Positions 19,712 through 25,782 of a stretch of DNA of 25,782 bases are shown piece by piece. Within the stretch, counting starts at the first letter, position 1; each line of letters opens with the position of its first letter. The position numbers and the translations under genes were made by a program. The DNA comes from JANNWF01 sp052390415. Its GTDB lineage: Bacteria; Pseudomonadota; Gammaproteobacteria; Xanthomonadales; Xanthomonadaceae. The notes beneath the pieces are model-generated. The model was not told where the DNA came from. It saw nothing but the letters and a program-made list of their open reading frames with translations, and ran no database searches. The DNA lies in contig JBQTGY010000129.1 of the NCBI GenBank assembly GCA_052390415.1, positions 1-25,782 on the forward strand, in the 5' to 3' direction.

Positions 19712-21610
19712 ATGCGCATGAGCGACTGGGATATTGACCGCGCCCGTCAGACCTATTCGATTCCCTATTGGGGCGAGGGTTATTTCGACGTCGATGCCGC
19801 CGGCCGCATGTTGGTGAAGCCGTCGCGCGCGGCGGGCCCATCGGTGGTGTTGCCCGAGCTCGTCGATGCGGCCCTGGCGCAGGGGCTCAAGCTGCCCTTG
19901 CTGCTGCGCTTTTCCGACATTCTTGGTGATCGTTTGCAGCGTTTGCAGGCAGCGTTTGCCGGCGCGATGCGCGACGCCAGTTATACGGGCGGTTACACCG
20001 CGATATACCCGATCAAGGTCAATCAGCATCTGGGCGTGGCCGGTGAATTGGCCAAACAAGGTGATGCCGAAGGATTTGGTCTGGAAGCCGGGTCAAAACC
20101 TGAATTGATGGCCGTGTTGGCGCTCTCCCGGCCGGGTGCGATGGTCATCTGCAATGGCTACAAGGATCGCGAATACGTGCGATTGGCGCTGATTGGTCGC
20201 CGGCTCGGCCTGCGCACCTACATCGTGATCGAGAAGGCGTCCGAGCTTGCCGCCGTGGTTGAGGAAGCGCGCGCCTTGGGCGTGCGACCGGGCCTGGGCG
20301 TGCGTATGCGCCTGGCCTCGCTTGGCACCGGCAAGTGGCAGAACTCGGGCGGTGACAAAGCCAAGTTCGGGCTCTCGCCGCGGCAGTTGCTGGACCTGAT
20401 CGAGGCCTTGCGCGCAGAAGGCATGACCGACTGTCTGGAGTTGCTGCACTTCCACATGGGCTCGCAGATTTCCAACGTGCGCGACTTCGCCGCCGGCATG
20501 CGCGAGGCCACGCGTTATCTGGTCGAAGTCAGCCGACTCGGCTGTCCGATCCGCTACATGGATGTAGGCGGCGGGCTCGGTGTGGATTACGAAGGCACGC
20601 GTTCGCGCAGTGCCTGCTCGATCAACTACGGGCTGGAGCAATACGCCGCCACCATCGTCGGACCACTGGCGGAAGCTTGCGCGGAGCATGGCCTGACGCC
20701 ACCGCGCCTGCTGACCGAATCCGGCCGGGCGATGACCGCGCACCACGCCGTGCTGGTGGCCAATGTGTCGGAAGTCGAGCGCGCGCCGGCCGGTGCCATT
20801 CCCGCAGATGCTAGCGACGAAGCCAATCCGATTCGGCACCTGCGCGAGATTCACGCCGCGCTGGACGCGCGGCCGGCGGTGGAGTTGTTTCACGAGGCGC
20901 AGCATTTCCTGGCTGAGGGCCAATCGCTGTATGCACTCGGCCAGATCGATCTGAGCCAACGCGCAGCAATCGACGATCTGTTCTACGCGATCGCCCACGG
21001 CGTGCGTGGGCGCTTGTCTGCAGCGGAAAAAAGCCAGCGCAGCACGCTGGATGAGTTGAACGAGCGCCTGGTCGACAAGTACTTCGTCAACTTCTCGGTG
21101 TTCGAGTCGGTGCCCGATGTGTGGGCGATCGATCAGGTGTTTCCGATAGCCCCAATCGCACGGCTCAACGAGGAACCGCAGCGTCGCGGCATCATCGCCG
21201 ATCTCACCTGCGACTCGGACGGCCAGATCGAAACCTATGTCGACAATGGCGAACTCGACAGCGCGCTGCCTTTGCACGCACCCCTGCCCGGAGAAAGTTA
21301 TCGGATCGGTTTCTTCATGGTTGGTGCTTATCAGGACACGCTGGGCGACATCCATAACCTGTTCGGCGATACCGACGCCTTGAACGTGCGCTTGACCGCC
21401 GATGGTTATCGGCTGGAGCCCTCGCGCCGTGGTGATACCGCCGATGTGATGCTCGACTATGTCGGTTACGACCTCGCGCATCTGCGCCATACCTATCGGT
21501 CCATGATTGATGCGGCGGCCCTGCCCGCAGACGAAGCGCAGCGCTTGGCCGCGGCGCTGGAGGCGGGTCTGACCAGCTACACCTATCTTGCTGACGAGTC
21601 GCAGGCATGA
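19712..21610 (+). CDS. speA: Biosynthetic arginine decarboxylase SpeA
   Basis: This 632-residue enzyme, dependent on pyridoxal phosphate and Mg, converts arginine to agmatine, the first step of the agmatine route to putrescine. The PLP-binding lysine is Lys102 in YPIKVNQHLGV. Other family blocks are GLEAGSKPELMAVLALS, ICNGYKDREYVRLALIG, GSGKWQ-like GTGKWQNSGGDKAKFGL, LLHFHMGSQISNVRDFA, DVGGGLGVDYEGTRSRSACS, TESGRAMTAHHAVLV, LTCDSDG and FFMVGAYQDTLGDIHNLFGD. Length is normal for the fold III speA family. The start is at 19712 or two codons later (19718, MSDWDIDRARQTY); neither has a strong ribosome-binding site. The stop overlaps the start of the next gene as ATGA. speE lies 1.9 kb away on the other strand; no agmatine-to-putrescine gene (speB, or aguA/aguB) is in the window. 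Confidence 0.96.
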   Translation: MRMSDWDIDRARQTYSIPYWGEGYFDVDAAGRMLVKPSRAAGPSVVLPELVDAALAQGLKLPLLLRFSDILGDRLQRLQAAFAGAMRDASYTGGYTAIYPIKVNQHLGVAGELAKQGDAEGFGLEAGSKPELMAVLALSRPGAMVICNGYKDREYVRLALIGRRLGLRTYIVIEKASELAAVVEEARALGVRPGLGVRMRLASLGTGKWQNSGGDKAKFGLSPRQLLDLIEALRAEGMTDCLELLHFHMGSQISNVRDFAAGMREATRYLVEVSRLGCPIRYMDVGGGLGVDYEGTRSRSACSINYGLEQYAATIVGPLAEACAEHGLTPPRLLTESGRAMTAHHAVLVANVSEVERAPAGAIPADASDEANPIRHLREIHAALDARPAVELFHEAQHFLAEGQSLYALGQIDLSQRAAIDDLFYAIAHGVRGRLSAAEKSQRSTLDELNERLVDKYFVNFSVFESVPDVWAIDQVFPIAPIARLNEEPQRRGIIADLTCDSDGQIETYVDNGELDSALPLHAPLPGESYRIGFFMVGAYQDTLGDIHNLFGDTDALNVRLTADGYRLEPSRRGDTADVMLDYVGYDLAHLRHTYRSMIDAAALPADEAQRLAAALEAGLTSYTYLADESQA

Positions 21611-22482
21611 ATGATCAGGTGAGTGTACTTCGCGTCGGCGTGATCGGATTGGGCGCGATGGGCGAGCCGATGGCGCGCCATCTGCATGCGCGTGGAATGC
21701 TGCGCGTGGTTGGCAATCGCACCTTGGCCAAGGCCGAGGGATTGGCCAGCGAACTCGGCGTGTTGGCCGGTGCGACTACCGCCGATTTCGCCAACTGCAA
21801 TGTGCTGGTGTTGTGCGTCAGTGCCGACGCCGATGTGTTGGAGAACGTCACTGCCTTGGCGGACGTACTGCATTCAGGCAGCGTGGTCGTCGATCACTCC
21901 ACTGTCGCACGCGCCACCGCGCAACAGGCCGCTGTCGTGCTCGCAGCACGCGGCATTGGGTTCATTGACGCGCCGGTATCAGGCGGTGTCGAGGGCGCGC
22001 GAAACGGCCGGCTGTCGATCATGGCCGGTGGCGATGCATCGATCCTTGAACAAGTGCGACCGGCGCTTGAAGCGTATGCGGCGCGCATCACCCTGATGGG
22101 CGACGTGGGCGCCGGACAATCGACCAAGGCGGTGAACCAAGTGTTGGTTGCCGGAATCAGTCAAGCCGTGTGCGAAGGACTGGCATTGGGTGAAGCCTTG
22201 GGTCTCGACCCCGAGCGTTTGCTACCCACACTCGGCGCCGGTGCCGCCGCCAACTGGTTCCTCGACAAACGCGGCGCGACCATGCTGCGCAGCGAGTTCG
22301 TGCCCGGCTTCAAGTGCGCGCATCTGCTGAAGGACCTGCGCATCGTTGATGCGATGGCGACGGAAGCGGGCGTCGCGCATCCGGTGCTGCTGCAATCGTT
22401 GGCCGACTATGCGGAGCTGGTCGCTCGTGGACGTGGGGCGGATGACACGTCGGCGCTGATTACTCTTAAGCGCGAGGCTTAG
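21607..22482 (+). CDS. NAD(P)-dependent beta-hydroxyacid dehydrogenase (3-hydroxyisobutyrate dehydrogenase family)
   Basis: This 291-residue oxidoreductase is related to 3-hydroxyisobutyrate dehydrogenase, tartronate semialdehyde reductase and GLYR-type succinic semialdehyde reductases. The Rossmann motif VGVIGLGAMGEPMARHL starts near residue 10. The substrate loop is DAPVSGGVEGARNGRLSIM (121-139). The catalytic lysine is Lys174 in GAGQSTKAVNQVL. The C-terminal KRGATMLRSEFVPGFKCAHL, followed by LKDLRI, is the usual helical segment. The exact substrate cannot be told from these motifs. Its start overlaps the speA stop (ATGA), so the two are co-translated. That raises the possibility that it reduces an aldehyde made during polyamine breakdown, but the coupling may simply be an operon accident. 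Confidence 0.88.
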   Translation: MNDQVSVLRVGVIGLGAMGEPMARHLHARGMLRVVGNRTLAKAEGLASELGVLAGATTADFANCNVLVLCVSADADVLENVTALADVLHSGSVVVDHSTVARATAQQAAVVLAARGIGFIDAPVSGGVEGARNGRLSIMAGGDASILEQVRPALEAYAARITLMGDVGAGQSTKAVNQVLVAGISQAVCEGLALGEALGLDPERLLPTLGAGAAANWFLDKRGATMLRSEFVPGFKCAHLLKDLRIVDAMATEAGVAHPVLLQSLADYAELVARGRGADDTSALITLKREA

Positions 22483-22501
22483 GCGCATTGGAAAAATTAC
22501 A

Positions 22502-22526
22502 TCCTCATAAATTTAGCTGATGAGGA
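22502..22526. terminator. Stem-loop after the dehydrogenase gene
   Basis: TCCTCAT (22502-22508) is inverted as ATGAGGA (22520-22526) around an 11-base AT-rich loop. It starts 19 bases after the stop codon, where the base composition abruptly becomes AT-rich. No T-run follows on the plus strand, so termination would be weak. Confidence 0.35.
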
Positions 22527-22565
22527 ACTGAAAAAATCAACAATGACCAAAAGGTGATCGCTATC

Positions 22566-22754
22566 ATGAGTAACCACCAAAAATGTTGCGATTGTGAACA
22601 TTACAAACAGCAAGGTCATAACTATTGCCGCATGTGCGGCTATCAACTCGCGAAGGGTTATGTTCAACTGGCCCGTTTAGCCATTGTCTATAATACCAAC
22701 GAAAAATTCTGCGGCTATTGTGGCGGTAAGAAAGATGAGTGTTCATGCGCATAG
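22566..22754 (+). CDS. Small double zinc-ribbon-like protein in an AT-rich islet
   Basis: This 62-residue protein has nine cysteines in two groups: C7, C8 and C10 with C21 and C24 (CCDC...YCRMC), and C49 and C52 with C59 and C61 (FCGYC...CSC). Each group looks like a four-ligand zinc ribbon, with a linker rich in aromatic and aliphatic residues (GYVQLARLAIVYNTNEK). There is no signal peptide, so it should act in the cytoplasm, perhaps as an adaptor or RNA/DNA-binding partner. I chose the ATG at 22566, which has AAAAGG 11 bases upstream; an in-frame GTG at 22554 would add four residues. Base and codon use is much more AT-rich than in neighbouring genes. It is followed after 27 bases by the membrane-protein gene at 22782, with which it probably forms an operon. 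Confidence 0.75.
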   Translation: MSNHQKCCDCEHYKQQGHNYCRMCGYQLAKGYVQLARLAIVYNTNEKFCGYCGGKKDECSCA

Positions 22755-22781
22755 CAATAGCAGCCTTTAGGGCAAACAACG

Positions 22782-23435
22782 ATGACATTGATCTACGATT
22801 TGATTCAATCAAACCCCGCCTACTTTGCTTGGGCGTTTGGGCTCGTAAACATTGGGTGGGGTGGGTTCGCTTATTTTAATTCAAAGCGTCATGATCGCGA
22901 ATTGGTTTCACTAAAGCATTCGCTTGATTTGGATCTTGAGCGGCGAAAGCATACGTTTGATCTTCGATCAACTCAATATGATAGGTATGCGAAATTACTA
23001 GACGGTTTTGGTAATAAGCATCAAACACAGATGCTGCAAAGAATGCAGCCCGCGATGGGACGCTTCATGACTTCGATGGCATCGGCTCGCAGTGAGTCCG
23101 AGCAGCAGCTGGCCACCGGAGACTTTAGCTCCGAAGTTCTATCACTTATGAGCGAAGCATCTAATGACTATATTCAGATTCAGGCAGAGTCGCGATCATT
23201 GCGACTAAGCTCAAGCGACGAGCTCTGCCGATTGCTAGATGAAATGGAGCAACTCATGAAGGAATCCATAGAGATAGGGACCAAACTTGTGGCAAACATT
23301 CCAGCCCGAATACTTGCTGGAAAATCCGAACAGTTTCTTGCCGACGAACAGACGAATTCCGCGCACGGCAGAAAAATTAGCGCCAAGTCAAAGGAAATTG
23401 AGCTGCAAATGCGAAAGGAGCTTCGTGAGTTCTAG
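22782..23435 (+). CDS. Single-pass membrane protein with charged helical body
   Basis: This 217-residue protein begins MTLIYDLIQSNPAYFAWAFG and has one membrane helix at about 13-31. Just after it comes a strongly charged heptad-like helix (KRHDRELVSLKHSLDLDLER then RKHTFDLRSTQYDRYAKLL, about 35-73). The rest is almost all predicted helix, including SSSDELCRLLDEMEQLMKES near 146-165 and a basic C-terminal helix. With a short N-terminal tail, the body should lie in the cytoplasm, although the topology is not certain. I do not recognise the family. AGGG lies nine bases before the ATG. Base use is AT-rich, like the zinc-ribbon gene before it, and unlike argS, speA and the dehydrogenase gene around them, which points to a transferred two-gene unit. 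Confidence 0.75.
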   Translation: MTLIYDLIQSNPAYFAWAFGLVNIGWGGFAYFNSKRHDRELVSLKHSLDLDLERRKHTFDLRSTQYDRYAKLLDGFGNKHQTQMLQRMQPAMGRFMTSMASARSESEQQLATGDFSSEVLSLMSEASNDYIQIQAESRSLRLSSSDELCRLLDEMEQLMKESIEIGTKLVANIPARILAGKSEQFLADEQTNSAHGRKISAKSKEIELQMRKELREF

Positions 23436-23501
23436 TCAGCTTAACCACCAACAGACAAAGCCCGAATCAGCCGTTCCGCCTCCCCGTTCTTGCGCTTGCC
23501 G

Positions 23502-24089
23502 TCACCCGCCGCTACTGGGCTCCCGTATCGCAATCACCTGCTCACCATTGCTGGTCAACACCTGACGCGCCGATTCCAAGGCTTGCAGGCTCTCGAACGG
23601 CCCCAGCCGCACGCGATGCCAGGTGCCGCTATCGGTGGCAACGCTTTCCACCTGCGCCACTTGCCCACTCAGCGCCAGCTTGGCTTTGACCGCTTCGGCG
23701 TCCGCACTCTCGCGAAAAGCTCCAACCTGCAACAACAGTCGCTCGCCGGGTGCGGCCGGGGCCGGTGTGGGTGTGGTCTGACTGGCGCGTAGCTCGGTAT
23801 CCGGAATGACTACCTCTTTCTCCGCCAGCAGCGTGTAAAAGTCGTATTTCGGCTTGCGTGGCGCAGTGGTTTCTTTCGCTTGCGCCACCGCGGGTTCCGA
23901 CTCCCGCGGAGCCTGAGCAGTCGGGTTCGGTGTCGGCAGCAGGCGGCTGGGATCAAAACCCTCGCGGAACAAAAAAACCACCGACAAGCCGATACCCAGC
24001 GCCAAACCAACCCCCAGCGCGAGCACCCATCCCGGAACCCCGCGGCTGCCGCTACGCCGCGCTTGGCTGCGACCTCGACGCGCGGCCAT
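23502..24089 (-). CDS. SPOR-domain membrane protein (FtsN-like)
   Basis: This 195-residue bitopic protein has a basic cytoplasmic tail (MAARRGRSQARRSGSRG), one membrane helix (about 21-42, VLALGVGLALGIGLSVVFLF) and a proline- and alanine-rich periplasmic linker. It ends in a SPOR domain (about 118-190) with LLLQVGAFRESADAEAVKAK and WHRVRLGPFESLQALESARQ. SPOR domains bind denuded peptidoglycan glycan strands at the division site. The plan and the linkage to argS match FtsN-like proteins in many gammaproteobacteria, where a SPOR gene follows argS. The short conserved essential segment of true FtsN is not certain here; KPKYDFYTLLAEKEVVIPD (about 79-97) fits the argS-linked type. The ATG overlaps the argS stop by one base (TAATG). 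Confidence 0.9.
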   Translation of the reverse strand: MAARRGRSQARRSGSRGVPGWVLALGVGLALGIGLSVVFLFREGFDPSRLLPTPNPTAQAPRESEPAVAQAKETTAPRKPKYDFYTLLAEKEVVIPDTELRASQTTPTPAPAAPGERLLLQVGAFRESADAEAVKAKLALSGQVAQVESVATDSGTWHRVRLGPFESLQALESARQVLTSNGEQVIAIREPSSGG

Positions 24090-25782
24090 TACATGCTCTC
24101 CGGTGCGTTGACGCCAAGCAGGCCGAGGCCATTGGCCAGTACTTGTTTGGTCGCCAGACAGAGGCCCATGCGCGCGTTGCGTAGCGGCTCTTCGGGCACC
24201 AGGATCGCCACGCCGTTGTAGTAGCTGTGGAAGGCGGCGGCCAACTCGCGCAGATAGTTGGCGATGATCTGCGGTCCACGCGCCAGCGCAGCGGCTTCGA
24301 CCACATCCGGGAAACGCATCAGCTCGTTGAGCAGGTTGATTTCACCGTCCTCAACCAGCTGTGCGCGTGCTGCATCAGCCGAGGTGCGGTTGTACGACCA
24401 ATGCTTTTCGACCAGCTGCCGCTGCAGGGCGCAGATGCGCGCGTGGGCGTATTGCACGTAAAAGACCGGATTGTCGTTGCTGTGTTTTTTGGCCAGATCC
24501 AGATCGAAATCCAGATGCTGGTCGTTGCTGCGCATCACGTAAAAATAGCGCGCCGCGTCGGCGCCAACCTCCTCGCGCAGTTCGCGCAAGGTGACGAAAC
24601 TGCCCGCGCGGGTCGACATCTGCACACGCTCGGCACCGCGGAACAGGATCGCGAACTGGACCAGCGGAATCTCGATCTTGCCCGGGTCCAGGCCCAAGCC
24701 TTGCGCGGCTGCTTTCAGGCGCGCGATGTAACCGTGGTGATCGGCACCCAGGATGTAGATCGCCCGCTCATGACCACGCTCGAACTTCGACAGCAAGTAA
24801 CCAAGGTCGGACGCAAAATAGGTCGTCGCGCCGTTTTCGCGTACCACCACCCGGTCTTTGTCGTCGCCAAACGCGGTGGCGCGAAACCACGTCGCGCCTT
24901 CGCTTTCAAACAAGTGACCGTGCTCGCGCAGCCGCGCGATGGCGCGTTGCACATAGCCATTGGTCATCAAGCTGCGTTCGGAAAAGAACGTGTCGTGATG
25001 CACACCAAAGCCGGCCAGATCGTCACGTATGTCGGCCAGGCACCAATTCAATCCGGCTTCGAACAGGACGCGGTAATCGGCTTCGCCCAGCAATTGTTTG
25101 GCACGCACGATCAAGGCATCGACATGCAGCTCCTTGTCGCCACCCTCGGAAAGATCCGCCGGCAAGCCGCCACTGATCTCGAACGCGCCGTGGCGCATGC
25201 GATCACCGACCTTGGCACGCAGCGCGCGGGCGATCTCGACCACGTATTCGCCCTTGTAGCCGTTGTCGGGAAAACGCACCGCGACGCCGCCCAGCTCCTG
25301 ATAACGCAGCCACACGCTGATCGCCAGAATGTCCATCTGCCGGCCGGCATCATTGACGTAATACTCGCGCTGCACGGTGTGGCCGATGGCTTCCAACAGA
25401 GACGCCACCGACGCCCCGTAGGCTGCGCCGCGACCATGGCCGACATGCAGCGGACCGTTCGGATTGGCCGATACAAACTCCACCGTCACCGATTCACGTG
25501 AACCTTCGGCTTGCCAACCGTAACGTTCACCTTGTTCGGCGACACGCCGCAGGGTGCCCAAGCGACAGCTGTGGTTGAGGCTGAAGTTGATGAAGCCAGG
25601 CCCCGCCAATTCGATCTTGGCGATGTGCTGCGAGCGTGGAATTGTTGCCACGATGGCCTCGGCCAGATCGCGCGGTTTGCGTCCCGTCGCCTTGGCCAGC
25701 AACAGCGCAACATTGCTCGCATAGTCACCATGCTCACGCGAGCGGCTGCGCTCGATGCTGAAGTCAGGCTCTTCGGCCAGAT
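24089..25782 (-). CDS. argS: Arginyl-tRNA synthetase, N-terminus beyond the window
   Basis: This class I synthetase charges tRNA-Arg. About 563 residues are visible; the frame continues to the right edge (25782) without a start, so roughly 30 N-terminal residues are missing. The visible part opens with the Add1/N domain (REHGDYASNVALLLAKATG, then KIELAGPGFINFSL). The HIGH motif is HVGHGR in SANPNGPLHVGHGRGAAYGA, followed by REYYVNDAGRQMDILAISVW. The position of the KMSKS loop is occupied by RVQMSTRAGSFVTLRELREE, and arginyl enzymes commonly lack a canonical lysine there. The C-terminal DALR anticodon-binding domain contains VQYAHARICALQRQL and LAAAFHSYYNGVAIL. It overlaps the SPOR gene by one base. 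Confidence 0.95.
   Translation of the reverse strand, partial: LAEEPDFSIERSRSREHGDYASNVALLLAKATGRKPRDLAEAIVATIPRSQHIAKIELAGPGFINFSLNHSCRLGTLRRVAEQGERYGWQAEGSRESVTVEFVSANPNGPLHVGHGRGAAYGASVASLLEAIGHTVQREYYVNDAGRQMDILAISVWLRYQELGGVAVRFPDNGYKGEYVVEIARALRAKVGDRMRHGAFEISGGLPADLSEGGDKELHVDALIVRAKQLLGEADYRVLFEAGLNWCLADIRDDLAGFGVHHDTFFSERSLMTNGYVQRAIARLREHGHLFESEGATWFRATAFGDDKDRVVVRENGATTYFASDLGYLLSKFERGHERAIYILGADHHGYIARLKAAAQGLGLDPGKIEIPLVQFAILFRGAERVQMSTRAGSFVTLRELREEVGADAARYFYVMRSNDQHLDFDLDLAKKHSNDNPVFYVQYAHARICALQRQLVEKHWSYNRTSADAARAQLVEDGEINLLNELMRFPDVVEAAALARGPQIIANYLRELAAAFHSYYNGVAILVPEEPLRNARMGLCLATKQVLANGLGLLGVNAPESM

Noticed and set aside
20093..21490. Minus-strand open frame of 465 codons opposite speA
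   Set aside because: The product is a low-complexity His/Gln/Arg-rich text with no motif, fully antisense to a clear speA. Long antisense frames are expected at this GC content.
22483..23501. Prophage or integrative-element ends around the AT-rich islet
   Set aside because: I found no integrase, tRNA target or matching direct repeats at the borders. Transfer is inferred from base composition only.
24227..25501. Plus-strand open frame of 424 codons opposite argS
   Set aside because: It is antisense to the conserved core of argS, with no recognisable domain or start signal.

Overview
The window looks like chromosome of a high-GC gammaproteobacterium, most plausibly in or near the Xanthomonadales/Lysobacterales. 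This rests on gene content (ubiA, comF, trmL, gpsA, secB, speE, speA, argS plus a SPOR protein), on GTAG-headed REP palindromes between genes, on an IPTL-CTERM-like tail, and on a secreted protein with duplicated WYTY-type C-terminal modules. No species call is possible from the sequence alone.

Layout. 1-281: no convincing gene, one inverted repeat. 282-1208: ubiA. 1210-2722: a graveyard of insertion sequences (an IS1182-type relic with its terminal repeats and an IS91-like fragment inside, an IS110 remnant, and a lone IS1182-type end) around one orphan gene. 2787-3491: comF (minus). 3636-5795: secreted alpha/beta-hydrolase-like protein. 5825-5918: long inverted repeat. 5924-7683 (minus): a glycosyltransferase-like protein, a 55-residue charged protein and a DUF4156 lipoprotein. 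7832-8608: exported protein of unknown role. 8670-12483: a two-component, sigma-54-dependent regulatory block. 12652-13122: trmL. 13287-16651 (minus): a surface protein with a CTERM-like tail, then gpsA, secB and a membrane rhodanese (transcribed in the opposite order). 16927-19561 (minus): speE and two envelope proteins of unknown function. 19712-22482: speA overlapped by a beta-hydroxyacid dehydrogenase gene. 22483-23437: an AT-richer islet with two small genes. 23502-25782 (minus): argS, running off the right edge, followed by a SPOR-domain gene.

The most interesting system is at 8670-12483. A membrane histidine kinase and a sigma-54 enhancer-binding response regulator overlap by four bases. 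A consensus -24/-12 promoter lies in front of the kinase. A second -24/-12 promoter lies in front of a small exported histidine-rich protein downstream. Between regulator and target sit two near-identical 14-bp palindromes, 32 bp centre to centre, positioned as enhancer sites. The architecture resembles ZraPSR (sigma-54 kinase/regulator pair, own promoter activated, periplasmic metal-binding protein as target), although the exported protein does not look like ZraP.

The second candidate is the AT-rich islet: a cysteine-rich double-zinc-ribbon-like protein followed by a single-pass membrane protein with a charged helical body, clearly different in base use from its housekeeping neighbours. Its function is unknown.
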